Positions 26,879-37,000 of a DNA stretch of 64,000 nucleotides are shown piece after piece. The translations under genes and the position numbers were made by a program. Below the pieces are notes generated by a model. That model saw nothing but the letters and a program-made list of their open reading frames with translations. It made no database searches and was not told where the DNA came from. Numbering within the stretch: the stretch's first letter is position 1; each line of letters opens with the position of its first letter. This DNA comes from CALJFL01 sp039964455 (GTDB lineage: Bacteria > Pseudomonadota > Gammaproteobacteria > Pseudomonadales > Halieaceae). The stretch is taken from the NCBI GenBank assembly GCA_039964455.1, contig JBDVXK010000016.1, positions 165,661 to 229,660 of the forward strand, given 5' to 3'.

Positions 26879-26888
26879 ACTAGCTAGT
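26879..26888. promoter_or_regulatory. Perfect palindrome next to the double-TetR gene start
   Basis: ACTAGCTAGT, a 10-base perfect palindrome, sits two bases upstream of the regulator's GTG and 15 bases after the MATE gene's stop. Position suggests an autoregulatory operator, but it is short, and the two TetR halves need not bind a symmetric site. Confidence 0.3.
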
Positions 26889-26902
26889 CTAAGATTCCAA
26901 CT

Positions 26903-28303
26903 TTAAGTATTTTTTTTGTCGCTGTCTATATTTTTACCGGTTTGCGGGGTATTTGTCGCATGAACCTTGATGTTCAACCACTTGCGCGAGCGGTATCGGT
27001 GGATCAGTAATATCGCCTTCAGGCTGTAGTCGAACAACATCACGGCAAATATCCAGTAGACGGACATATTCAGGCTGGCAAACAGCCAGGCCGGTAACAG
27101 GCGGCCCAGCAGCAGGCCACAAAACGTCGCCATGAGCGGGAACCGGGTGTCGCCAGCGCCACGCAGCGAGCCGGCTAATGCGACCTCACAGGCCATCATG
27201 GGCTGTGCAGCGGCAATCATGTAGATGAAGGCCACGGTGTACTCAACCACTTCCGGATCATCGATCATGAAGGTGGCCAGATCTCGGGAGTAGTAGGCCA
27301 GAATGATCGAAAGGCCGGTCATGGACGCAACGGCCATGCGCAGAGACCGCCAGCCCACGGCGACAGCGGCCTCGGGCCGTCCCGCTCCCAACTGTTGTCC
27401 GACCAGCGTGGCCGCAGCGATACCGAAACCAAAGCCTACAACAATAGGAAATGACACCAGGCTGATGCCAATGCCGTAAGCAGCGTAGGGTGCAGTGCCG
27501 TATTGGGCTACGATGCCGAAGAACAGCAGGAAGGCGAGCTGCACGACCCCCTGCTCGATAACGGACGGCATGCCTATAGCTGCCAACCGGCGGGTGGCGA
27601 GCCAGTCGATGGTCAGGCGTTTCACCGGTTTGATATTGAACCTGCCGCGCCACCAGAATATGGCGAACACGATGGTGACCAGGGTCGCGGCAGAACTCCC
27701 GCCAAGTGCAACTCCGGCGACGCCCATGGTAGGTAGTGGCCCGACGCCGTAAGCAAGGCAGTAACCGAAACTGATATTTAATACCGTGCTAAATGACAAT
27801 ATCCATAAGGGTGTGATCACATCACCGGTAGCGCGCAGGGCAGTTTGCAGCATCATGTTCACGGCGGTGGCAACGTTGAATACCCCTAACCAGAAAATGA
27901 AGCTGCCGGCGGACTTGGTGGTTGCGTCGTCAAGACCGAACAGGCCGGCAATCTGTTCGGGGATAAGTAATGCTGGCAGGGATAGGGCGGCGGCAAGAGC
28001 GATGGAGACAGTTAACGCCGTCCAGGTATCCATCTCCGCCCGTTTGATGTCGTCGGCGCCCCAGGCTCTGGAGATCATGGCCGTGGCGGCGATCGACACG
28101 CCCATGAGAACCGCCTGAATCAGGAAGAATACGCGATGACCGGTGGTAACAGCGGCGACCGCTGAGGTGCCCAGCTCTGCCACGATTTTGATGTGCATAA
28201 AGCCCACTGTGGTGAACAGCAGGTTGGAGAGAATGCTGGGCCACGCCAGCTGCCATACCCGGCGGCTGTGCGACTCGCGTTCTACTGGGGCAACATCGGA
28301 CAA
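26903..28303 (-). CDS. MATE family efflux transporter
   Basis: A 466-residue inner-membrane antiporter of the MATE (DinF/NorM) family, with twelve hydrophobic segments in two similar halves, that exports drugs or metabolites in exchange for protons or sodium. Starts TTG at 28303 with AGGAG ten bases upstream; no better ATG is in frame. It is divergent from nothing but follows tag on the same strand, 48 bases apart. Substrate unknown; the double-TetR gene immediately downstream could regulate it. Confidence 0.88.
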   Translation of the reverse strand: MSDVAPVERESHSRRVWQLAWPSILSNLLFTTVGFMHIKIVAELGTSAVAAVTTGHRVFFLIQAVLMGVSIAATAMISRAWGADDIKRAEMDTWTALTVSIALAAALSLPALLIPEQIAGLFGLDDATTKSAGSFIFWLGVFNVATAVNMMLQTALRATGDVITPLWILSFSTVLNISFGYCLAYGVGPLPTMGVAGVALGGSSAATLVTIVFAIFWWRGRFNIKPVKRLTIDWLATRRLAAIGMPSVIEQGVVQLAFLLFFGIVAQYGTAPYAAYGIGISLVSFPIVVGFGFGIAAATLVGQQLGAGRPEAAVAVGWRSLRMAVASMTGLSIILAYYSRDLATFMIDDPEVVEYTVAFIYMIAAAQPMMACEVALAGSLRGAGDTRFPLMATFCGLLLGRLLPAWLFASLNMSVYWIFAVMLFDYSLKAILLIHRYRSRKWLNIKVHATNTPQTGKNIDSDKKNT

Positions 28304-28351
28304 AAAATTCGGGCTCCTGCTGGGGGGCGCCAGTGTAGCAGGATGCCCGGC

Positions 28352-28924
28352 TCAGGCCAGTGAGCGACACTCCTTGTGCCTGAAACAGTCGGTGGTGTGG
28401 TCATTAACCATACCGGTGGCCTGCATGTGCGCGTAAATAATGGTGGAGCCAACAAAGGTGAAACCGCGCTTTTTGAGATCCTTGCTGATGGTGTCGGACA
28501 GGGGGGTGGTTGCCGGTACTTCTTTCAGGCTCTTTCTGCGATTCTGGATTGGCTTGCCGTCGACAAAGTCCCACATGTAGTCGGCAAAACTGCCTTTCTC
28601 TTCCTGAATCGCCAGGAACGCACGGGCATTTTTGCGAGCGCCGTAGACCTTCAGTTTGTTGCGTATGATGCTGGGGTCAAGCAGCAGTTTATCGAGTTTT
28701 TTATCGGTAAAGCGCGCGACTTTCTCCGCGTTAAAATCGGCGAAAAGTTTGCGGTAGCCCTCTCGCTTGCGCAGCACGGTAATCCAGGAGAGCCCTGCCT
28801 GCGCGCCCTCCAGGATGATAAATTCGAACAGGGTTTTGTCATCCCATACCGGAACACCCCACTCTTTATCGTGATAGTCGATATAGAGTGGGTCATCACC
28901 ACACCAGCCGCATCGTTTGCTCAT
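28352..28924 (-). CDS. tag: DNA-3-methyladenine glycosylase I
   Basis: A 190-residue base-excision enzyme that removes 3-methyladenine from DNA. The zinc-binding N-terminal Cys and the family motif RCGWCGDDPLYIDYHDKEWGVP are present, as are LFEFIILEGAQAGLSWITVLRKREGYR with the catalytic Glu, and GFTFVGSTIIYAHMQATGMVNDH with the C-terminal His. Length is normal. It is divergent from the enoyl-CoA hydratase gene. Confidence 0.96.
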   Translation of the reverse strand: MSKRCGWCGDDPLYIDYHDKEWGVPVWDDKTLFEFIILEGAQAGLSWITVLRKREGYRKLFADFNAEKVARFTDKKLDKLLLDPSIIRNKLKVYGARKNARAFLAIQEEKGSFADYMWDFVDGKPIQNRRKSLKEVPATTPLSDTISKDLKKRGFTFVGSTIIYAHMQATGMVNDHTTDCFRHKECRSLA

Positions 28925-29045
28925 ATCGTGTCCTGGATCAAGGGTATGCTATCGAGTATGGTTCGCCACTCGCTTCTTGTCCATGCGAGTGGCGCAGCGT
29001 GCGGGCTTGTGCAAGAATTTCAGCGTAATCAAAAATGGAATCGAG

Positions 29046-29804
29046 ATGACAAACACGATTGAGTACAGCCAGAAGGGCCACGTAGGGCAGTTGTTGCTGA
29101 ATAACCCGGATCGCCATAACTCGTTGGGGCAGGAAGAGCTGGAAGCGATACAGGCTCACCTGAAGCAGATCAGTGAGGATGCACAGGTGCGAGTTTTGGT
29201 GGTGACCGGTGCGGGCGATAAAACATTTTGTGCCGGTGCCTCTCTGACGCAGCTGAATTCCGGCAAGATCAGTGGTGACAGTTTTCAGGCCACGACGGAT
29301 CAACTGGCAGCGCTTGAGATACCCACGATTTGTTCTCTTAACGGGAATGTCTTTGGTGGTGGCGTAGAGCTGGCGTTAAGTTGTGACTTCCGTATCGGTA
29401 TTGAAGACACCCGTTTGCGTGTGCCAGCGGCTGCTATTGGTTTGTGCTATCCAATTAGTGGTATCAATCGTTTTGTAGAGCGCCTTGGGGTCAACCTGGC
29501 CAAGCGCATATTAGTAGCTTCTGAGACCTTTCCTGCGCAGCAGATGCTGGAAATTGGTTTCCTCGACCACCTCGTTATGCCAGTACAGCTACAAGAGAAG
29601 ACAGACGAACTTGCATCGCATATTGCAGGGCTTGCGCCAATGTCTGTACGAGTGATGAAACATATTTTGGCTCAGGCCGCCGCCGGGTCTATAGATATGG
29701 CAGAAGCACAAGTCCTGTCTGATCAATGCAATAACTCTGAAGACCTGCAAGAAGGTTTTGCGGCCCAGGCTGAAAAGAGGGCCCCGCGCTTTAAGGGCTG
29801 TTAA
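29046..29804 (+). CDS. Enoyl-CoA hydratase/isomerase family protein
   Basis: A 252-residue crotonase-fold protein. The first oxyanion-hole segment is TFCAGASLTQL, and the second FGGGVELALSCDFRIG; Glu in the second segment and the later residue in VPAAAIGLCYPISG correspond to the active-site region, where the second catalytic Glu of classical hydratases is not obvious. It could be a hydratase, isomerase or a diverged member. An in-frame opening from 28917 would add a 43-residue basic leader that overlaps the start of divergent tag; ATG 29046 gives the normal family N-terminus. Its stop overlaps the convergent ApbE-like gene. Confidence 0.85.
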   Translation: MTNTIEYSQKGHVGQLLLNNPDRHNSLGQEELEAIQAHLKQISEDAQVRVLVVTGAGDKTFCAGASLTQLNSGKISGDSFQATTDQLAALEIPTICSLNGNVFGGGVELALSCDFRIGIEDTRLRVPAAAIGLCYPISGINRFVERLGVNLAKRILVASETFPAQQMLEIGFLDHLVMPVQLQEKTDELASHIAGLAPMSVRVMKHILAQAAAGSIDMAEAQVLSDQCNNSEDLQEGFAAQAEKRAPRFKGC

Positions 29805-30718
29805 TCGCGTTCTGGCGCCAGTGGTCCGAGACATTCCAGCTCGCGGGTTATCGCCAGCCAGGGTAGCTCAAGTGTCGTCAGCCACTTTATGGCGATTGGT
29901 TCAGGTTTAAGCCTCGCGATGTTTGCAGCCGTGCAGGCTTCCAGCGCTGTGTTCGCGACCACCGCGACGCTCAGAAGCCCTGGCACTGGCCTGCCATCTA
30001 CAGGGCTGAGGGCGCGGCCAAATCGTTCTCCACCCAGCATCAATGGATTCTCGTAATCGCCTCTTATGGCATAACCCCTGTTGTTCAGCTTCACACGGGT
30101 GATGGCTGTTCGGCTACCCTGCGGGTGGCGTATGCCTACCAGCCAATTGGCACCGTCGGGTTGTTTGCCCAGTGTGGCGATGTCTGTATCGAGATCTACT
30201 TTCACTCTCCCGGCTCCCTGCGCTTTTAGCAGCTTGCAGGTGCGGTCCAGCGCGTAGGGTCTGATGCAGCTGTTCAGGTCTATGGACATACCGTGCTCGG
30301 GTAGTCGCGCACCATTCTCATCGATCACAAGCTTCGACCAGCCAACAAGATCCAGCTTTCCGGCCAGAAGGCCGTTTATCCCCTCGGCTGAACTTTTACC
30401 GCGATAGCACTCGGAAATAAGTTTGCTACTGGGGTCAAACATATGGCGACTCTGTTCCCAGACCGCCGTCACATACTTAAAGAGGCTCCTTGCCTCGGGA
30501 TCTAAAGTTAGTGATTCCCCGGTTCCTGCTAACGCGTTCAGTTGACCTATCAGGCTGTCGGGGTGAGAGGAGCTAAACCTTGATGCCAGTCTCTTTAGCT
30601 CGTTCAGGCCGGCTGTGGCGTGTTCCTGGCCTTTGCCATCAGGGTCCTCGACGACAATATGGCAAGGCCTGCCAAGTACGGTATCCCTGAGTTCCGCCTT
30701 GGCGCCTATCATGGACAA
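29801..30718 (-). CDS. ApbE-like protein, probably without FMN-transferase activity
   Basis: A 305-residue protein with the overall layout of ApbE, the FAD:protein FMN transferase that flavinylates Nqr/Rnf subunits. The fold landmarks can be followed: DLNSCIRPYALD where ApbE has DLGGIAKGYAVD, VDLDTDI for the LGGD strand, AIRGDYEN, ALSPVDGRP for the H-I-x-D-P-x-T-G motif, and ALEACTAAN for the metal site AxEADxxST. The His of the fourth motif and the metal-binding Asp and Thr of the last are replaced. No signal peptide or lipobox is seen, unlike most ApbE. Starts at TTG 30718 or ATG 30712. Its role is unknown; it lies just downstream of a sensor kinase gene on the same strand. Confidence 0.65.
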   Translation of the reverse strand: MSMIGAKAELRDTVLGRPCHIVVEDPDGKGQEHATAGLNELKRLASRFSSSHPDSLIGQLNALAGTGESLTLDPEARSLFKYVTAVWEQSRHMFDPSSKLISECYRGKSSAEGINGLLAGKLDLVGWSKLVIDENGARLPEHGMSIDLNSCIRPYALDRTCKLLKAQGAGRVKVDLDTDIATLGKQPDGANWLVGIRHPQGSRTAITRVKLNNRGYAIRGDYENPLMLGGERFGRALSPVDGRPVPGLLSVAVVANTALEACTAANIARLKPEPIAIKWLTTLELPWLAITRELECLGPLAPERD

Positions 30719-30782
30719 ACCCGACTCTGGATACAGGTTTTGGCGTCGGCTAGTATGTTCAATCTGGGATTCACTTGCGGCG

Positions 30783-33700
30783 CTACTCGGTTTCGAAGGA
30801 GGTCTTGGTGAACGTCAGTATTACTTCTGAACCGGTTCCGCCAGGGCGGCTCAGCTCACCATTCAAGCTGTCGCGGATCAGTGTGAGAATTCTTACGCCT
30901 TCAGTGGCTGCATTCAAGAAGTTATCAGGCAAGCCAATACCATTGTCGTTGATTGATAGCTTGTAGTGAGCAGAGCCCTGATCGGGTTGCTCAGTAACCT
31001 GCAGAGTAATCTTGATAAAATTACCCAGCGCGCGACCGGTAAACGCGTGTACCATGCTGTTGTGTGCTAGCTCGGATATTGCGATTGAGAGTAGGGCGCC
31101 CACCTCTGCATCGATTGGTTTGTTTGTTACGTCGTTGATGATGCTGATAGACCCACCATTGGGATCACTTTCAGCTAAAAGTGAGTTGGTGATGTCATCC
31201 GTGCAACGATGTAAATCGGCATACAAGTGGTCGTGCTGGTAAAGCAGGGAATTCTCAAGACTCTTCAGGGCTGCAATGCTTCGCTGGGAGTGTGTCTGTT
31301 TAGCCTCTTCGATAACACTCTCAGATACCTGGTTGAGTGAGTCCAGAATATCGAGTGTCGCTATATTCCTTCGGTGAACTGTGTTTACCAGAGCATCTTG
31401 CACATCCAGTTGCTCCTGCAATTCGTCGATTGCGCTCTCTGCCTCGGCATTCATTTCCCGAGCATAGGCAATAGCCCGTTGTTTCATAATGTACATGTAG
31501 TACCAACGCCAAACTGCCCATAGAAAACCAGCAGCTATAAGCACGTAAAGCGTATAGGCCCACCAAGTACGCCAGGGTGCAGGCAGTACGATGACTTTGA
31601 GTTGTATGCCCTCGGTATTGGTATTGCCCGAAGAGTCAGTACCTTGTGCGTGGAATGAGTATTCTCCGGGGGGGAGGTTGGTGTAGGTTGCGGAGCCGTG
31701 GCCGACTGTGCGATTTAAAGCTGGCTCTAGTGGTTTGAGTTGATGGAGATAGATAGCCTCATGGGGTGAGAAGTAATCCTCGATATGGAATTGAATCTGT
31801 AGATTTGACTCCCGATGGGTAAGTACAATATTTTCCAAATACTCAAGTTTCTGTTGTCCTGCTTCAGATTTTCCGTTTATCGACACGCTTGAAAGAGTCA
31901 TTTCAGGGTCAACATGCAAAAAGGTAATATCGGAAGGGTGGAACTTGTTGTAGCCGTTACTCCCTCCAAAATATAAGAATCCCTGCGAGTCGGTAAACGA
32001 GGCGCCGAAGTTAAAAGTGTTCCCTTGTAGTCCGTCGTTCACTCCTAGCCGTCCAATATAGACTGCATCAATACCAAATTTGTGCACTCCTTCAGATGTG
32101 CCGCACCAGACGCCACCAAGAGAATCGATTTGAATCTCGTATACAGAGAAGCCTTGTTTAGATTTGTATGGGCCCTCTCGCACTCTTACTACTTCAGCAA
32201 CTGATTCGTTCTTAGGTAGTCTGTAAAGTCCGCTAGAAAGTGTTCCTATCCAGATGGCCCCGTTGTCATCCATCTTCGCAGATAGTATTACAGGCCTTAA
32301 CTCTAGGTCGGCAAATCTAAAGTCGATATCTACCTCTTTTTCTTCCGCATAATCTATCTGGAATATTCGTGTTTCGGTTGCTACAAGTAACTTTTTGTTG
32401 AGAGCGCTTGATATTGATGTCACAGGCCCATTTTTTGGAGACAGTAATAATTTCGGCGCTACTTTGGATACTCCATTATTGGTTGGTCTCACTTGAAGCA
32501 AGCCATGATTAAATGTACCTACCCACAAATTACCTGCTTTATCCATGTGCATCTTTGTAATTGAGGCGCTCCCAAGACCAAGCTCGATCGACTTCTGGGT
32601 ACGGTTGTCGAAATGGTGCAATTTTATTCCGCTTCCACGGGTACCCACATACAGCACGTTGCTATCAACAGCGACACTCATTGATCTAAATTTTTGCTTG
32701 TTATTCTCGGTTCCATTCATCGGGAGTAGTTCGTGCATCGAGGTGTTCTTGTCGAAAGAATAAACACCTTGATATGTCCCTACAAAAATCTGATTATTCT
32801 CGTCCTCTGCAAAAGAAAGAACTTCGTTAAAAATCTGACTATTTCTAAAATTGTAATTTATAATCGGCGGAGTGATAACTAAATTTAGCCCCTTGTAGGT
32901 GCCAATCCATGTGCCGTTTTCTCCATGGGAAATTTTGGTAATATGATCATTTCCTAGGCCCGAATTGTCTATATCGAGAAACTCTCCATCTCCGGATGCT
33001 ATATCAATCTCGACCAACCCTTCGTCTGTTCCGATCCAGATAGTATCCTTGTTTTCTAAGATGCTGGTTATGTAGTTGGTTCCGTGTACCTTTGTATTGT
33101 AGATAAGTTGTACTTTCCTAGTTCTAATATCGATCGCATGTAGTAGGCCGTTTGCGCTCCCAATGTAAACCGCTCCCTTAGCTCCCAAGTGTATGGCAGT
33201 GTATTCGCTCGATACTGAGTTGCAGGCGACGCTTTTGGAAAGGCAAAAATTTTCAGTCGTGTTCCTTGAGTTATTGTAAACGTATACGCCTTCGTCTGAC
33301 GTTATCCAGGTAAAACCTAAATCATCCTCTATAATTCCGGATATGTTTTCAGCTTCTATGGTTGGCCTACTAAGCGATCGTTTTTTATGGTCATTATCCA
33401 GGCTTAGATCTACTCGATATGCTCCTCTGTCGCTGCCTATCCACAAGTTGCCATGTCGATCCACACTTACTGATGAAACCAGAATTGATTTGTCTATTTC
33501 TAATGGTCGACTGAAAGACTCTGAATCTACGTCATACTGTACTACGCCATGATTGATGCTTGATATCCAAATATCACCCTCGCTTGAAGTCACTAGACTG
33601 GTGATGTGAGAGCCAAAAAATGGACCAATATTATCTATATTTTCCGTAGGCATCTTGAGATTTCTGCCATCGTAAATGTAGAGGCCATTCTGCGTGCCAA

Positions 33701-33878
33701 TCCAGAGATTTTTTTTATGCCAAAGTATTGAAGATATAGTTTGGTCGCCCAGAGTTTGAGAGACATGGTTAGGCAGAAAAACAGAGGGTGTGCTTTTTGC
33801 AAAAATATCGGGAGCTGTCAAAAATATGGCAGTTACTATCAAAGGCCTGAGGAAAATCTCTAGACGAAAGCTATTCAA
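30783..33878 (-). CDS. Periplasmic two-propeller sensor with HisKA_2-type histidine kinase
   Basis: A 1031-residue inner-membrane sensor. Order: signal peptide (residues 1-27), about 600 residues of repeated propeller blades with W-I-G-T/S-x-x-G-L motifs (Reg_prop type), a Y_Y_Y Ig-like domain (about 665-745), one membrane helix (about 750-770), a coiled coil, a phospho-acceptor segment with His in VHRRN (about 835), and a C-terminal ATPase domain with N box ELAHNSMVHAF and G box DNGIGLP. The kinase type is HisKA_2/HWE-like and there is no receiver domain, so a separate response regulator is needed and none is adjacent. It starts TTG; no in-frame ATG fits before the signal peptide. DNA is AT-richer than flanks. 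Ligand unknown. Confidence 0.87.
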   Translation of the reverse strand: MNSFRLEIFLRPLIVTAIFLTAPDIFAKSTPSVFLPNHVSQTLGDQTISSILWHKKNLWIGTQNGLYIYDGRNLKMPTENIDNIGPFFGSHITSLVTSSEGDIWISSINHGVVQYDVDSESFSRPLEIDKSILVSSVSVDRHGNLWIGSDRGAYRVDLSLDNDHKKRSLSRPTIEAENISGIIEDDLGFTWITSDEGVYVYNNSRNTTENFCLSKSVACNSVSSEYTAIHLGAKGAVYIGSANGLLHAIDIRTRKVQLIYNTKVHGTNYITSILENKDTIWIGTDEGLVEIDIASGDGEFLDIDNSGLGNDHITKISHGENGTWIGTYKGLNLVITPPIINYNFRNSQIFNEVLSFAEDENNQIFVGTYQGVYSFDKNTSMHELLPMNGTENNKQKFRSMSVAVDSNVLYVGTRGSGIKLHHFDNRTQKSIELGLGSASITKMHMDKAGNLWVGTFNHGLLQVRPTNNGVSKVAPKLLLSPKNGPVTSISSALNKKLLVATETRIFQIDYAEEKEVDIDFRFADLELRPVILSAKMDDNGAIWIGTLSSGLYRLPKNESVAEVVRVREGPYKSKQGFSVYEIQIDSLGGVWCGTSEGVHKFGIDAVYIGRLGVNDGLQGNTFNFGASFTDSQGFLYFGGSNGYNKFHPSDITFLHVDPEMTLSSVSINGKSEAGQQKLEYLENIVLTHRESNLQIQFHIEDYFSPHEAIYLHQLKPLEPALNRTVGHGSATYTNLPPGEYSFHAQGTDSSGNTNTEGIQLKVIVLPAPWRTWWAYTLYVLIAAGFLWAVWRWYYMYIMKQRAIAYAREMNAEAESAIDELQEQLDVQDALVNTVHRRNIATLDILDSLNQVSESVIEEAKQTHSQRSIAALKSLENSLLYQHDHLYADLHRCTDDITNSLLAESDPNGGSISIINDVTNKPIDAEVGALLSIAISELAHNSMVHAFTGRALGNFIKITLQVTEQPDQGSAHYKLSINDNGIGLPDNFLNAATEGVRILTLIRDSLNGELSRPGGTGSEVILTFTKTSFETE

Positions 33879-34009
33879 TGACTCGTCGTCCGTAGGGCCT
33901 GCTCTTTTTTTGGCATGTGAAACATGCGTGGAGAATTTACCATGATGTCTGATGCGCTAAATTTTCCGAGGTAAGAAAACTTACATGGAGAAGAAGTTCC
34001 CTCACCTTG

Positions 34010-37000
34010 CTAACTAAATAGTTCGAGATTGAATGCGTCTGAAAAGTCGCGATATAACTCTCGAAGTTTCTGTAGGTCTTTGTCGAGGCCTTTAAGCTTT
34101 CCCTCTCTAGCACCTATCTCCATTTTTGAGGCGAGAGTTTTGACTTGCTGGGCACCCATGTTGGCGCTCATTGATTTAATTGCATGAGCGGTCTTGTATA
34201 CGTCGGTCGAGTTGTCTTCTTTAATAAAGGATTCAAGCTCTGATAGCTTTTCATTCATTTGGCTTACAAAGCCCTGGTAAAGTTCTGGCAAGATTTCTTT
34301 GCCTGTTTGCCGCTCGACTTCCCTTATGCTTTCAAGCGCCGCTATATTAAATATTTCGTGGTTATCGATAGAGGTTGTTTCTTGTAAGGACGTCGGCTGA
34401 ATATTTTTCGCGTTTTCGATTGACTGATGAGCCTTGTGTAGCTGAAATTTGTCGAAAACTGCTTCTAGATCAGATAAAGAGAAAGGTTTGGTTAAGTGAA
34501 AGTCCATTCCAGCCACGGAGCACTTCTCTCGCTCCTCGGCACTTGTACCCGCTGTGAGTGCGACAATCGGAATTGCGGTCGCGTTCAGGTTATTTTCCAG
34601 GCTGCGTATTAGTCGTGTTGCTGCATATCCGTCAAGCACTGGCATCTGACAGTCCATAAATACCAGAACATAATCTTTCGATTCAAACATCTTGACCGCT
34701 TCATTGCCGTTGTTGGCGATATCAACATCAAAGCCAAGCATTTCAATCATTTCTTGCGCGATTCGTTGGTTGACCTCCACGTCCTCGGCCACCAAAACCT
34801 TCGGTCTTGGTGGCTGCTCGGCGAGTTTGTCGTCCTGATATTGACGTCTGTTGGGCTGGTTTTCACCCCTTTCTAATGCCTGGCGGATTCCTGCCCTCGT
34901 TAGCGGCATGGCGAGCATAGAAATTGTCCCGAAAGTATCGTTGGAATAGTCGAAAGCTAGGGGCACGAGCAGGAGCAATTTTTGGTGACTAAGACTGCCG
35001 TTTATAGCGGCTACAAGACTTTCCGGGTCTACTGCGGAATAATCCACTATTATTTTTTCAACGCTATTTTGTGCGCCGATAAGATGCTCAAGGCTTTCCG
35101 TTATATTCGTTCTGAATCCGAAGAATTCGAAGTGCGATGAAACCATCTCGGATGTAGCTTTATCGTTGGTTAGAAAGATGGCATCGAATTTCTTATCTAA
35201 TTGAGAATTCGATGCTTCTCGCGCCCCTTTGAATGGCAAAGAGATAGTAATGGTTGTACCTGTTCCTGGTTTGGAATGGACGAATATATCGCCACCCATT
35301 AAATCGATAAAGTTTCGTGAAATTGTTAGTCCTAAACCGGTGCCGCCATATTCTCTTGTGGTGCTAGCATCAGCTTGAGTGAATGGCTCGAATACCTTGC
35401 GTTGAGTCTCTTCGTCCATGCCGATGCCTTCGTCGTCAACGGTCAAGTGTAGAATTAAATCCTCACTTTTAGAGGGCGAGGGCTTGAACGAAGTTTTTAC
35501 TGTCACATGACCATCATGCGTAAATTTGATGGCGTTACTCACGAGGTTCATGACAACTTGGCGGATTTTTGCGGGATCCCCCACTAATTCCTCTGGCAAA
35601 TTGGGGTCACAGATATTGCTGATTTTTATACCTTTTCGCTCTGCAGGCTCAGCTTGTAAATAGCAAATCTCGTCTATCAAGCTTGTCAGGTTAAAAGATG
35701 TAGTTTCGAGCTCAACCTTCGAAGCCTCAATTTTGGAGAAGTCTAGAATTTCATTAATTATATTTAGTAAAGACGTGCCACTATTGTGTGCTGCTTTGGC
35801 GAATTTTTCCTGCTGCTCTGACAGGCTTGTGTGTAACAGGAGTTCAGTCATTCCTATCATGCCATGCATGGGTGTTCGTATTTCGTGACTCATTGTAGCT
35901 AGGAATTCGGATTTCGCCTTATTAGCCTGCTCCGCGGATTCTCGCGCTTGTTCTAAATCGATGGTCCTTTCTTGAACTTTGTTCTCTAGTTCTCTTTGTC
36001 TTAGCTGTGAAAGCACGGCTCTCCTTCTGATTCTTAAAGCTAAGGTAATGACGGCTCCGAGAATTAAGATAAGATATGACGCGTATGCCCAGTTGCTTTT
36101 CCAGGGCGGTGGTAGAACAGATATTGGCAAGCTCTTTCCATCCCAGTTCCAGACCCCATCAGGGCTGGCAGCTGCTAGATTTAGTTGATATTTCCCTGGA
36201 GGCAATGTAGTGAAGGAGGCAATTCTTGCGTCTTCTGAGATAATCCAATCAGGGTTCACGCCTTCCAGCTTATATGCATATTTTATTGATTCAGGACTTG
36301 AGTAGTCTGCTGCAAAAAACTCGACCGAGAACATGGTGTCCGTATGTTTTAGTGTCAGTTCTTCAAGTTTGTTATACGGCTCTTCAAAAGATGTTCTTTG
36401 ATTCATAACCCTGATTTCAGAAATGCTCACTAAAGGTGCTTCAAGCTTTTCGGAAATAAGATTTGGGTTTACTGAGTTATATCCCCGGTTGCCTCCAAAG
36501 TATATTGTTCCATCTGAGGATTTGAACGCAGCGCCCATATTAAACTCGGAGTCTTGTAACCCATGACGTTGTCCAAAATTATATGAACGTAGTTCGTCCG
36601 GAGAAAACTTTGTAAGCCCCCGATTGTGGGATAACCAAAGATAGCCTAAGTCATCAGATCTGATGCCATATATGTTAGAGCTTGGTAGGGAAATGTTTTC
36701 CGAGTAGTGATGAAATCTAGCGGTCAGTTTTGATCGATCCTCAGAATTCCATTTATTGAGGCCTCCGCCGTTTGTTCCTAACCAAAGATTCCTATCTGGA
36801 TCCTCGTACATAGCCCAGACCATATCTGAGGAAATGCTGCCTTCATTGCCGCGTTCGGAATATATTCGAGAAAAACTTCCTGAGCTTGCTTCGTAACGAT
36901 TCAGTCCATTTTCGGTGCCTACCCACACGAAGCCATATGAGTCTTCGAAAAGTGCGATGACATTGTTGTTGCTAATTGAGGTGGAGTCGCTTGGGTCATA

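Noticed and set aside
25612..28924. Short open frames on the plus strand in the tesB-tag segment
   Set aside because: They are antisense to well-supported genes and have no family motif or ribosome-binding site.
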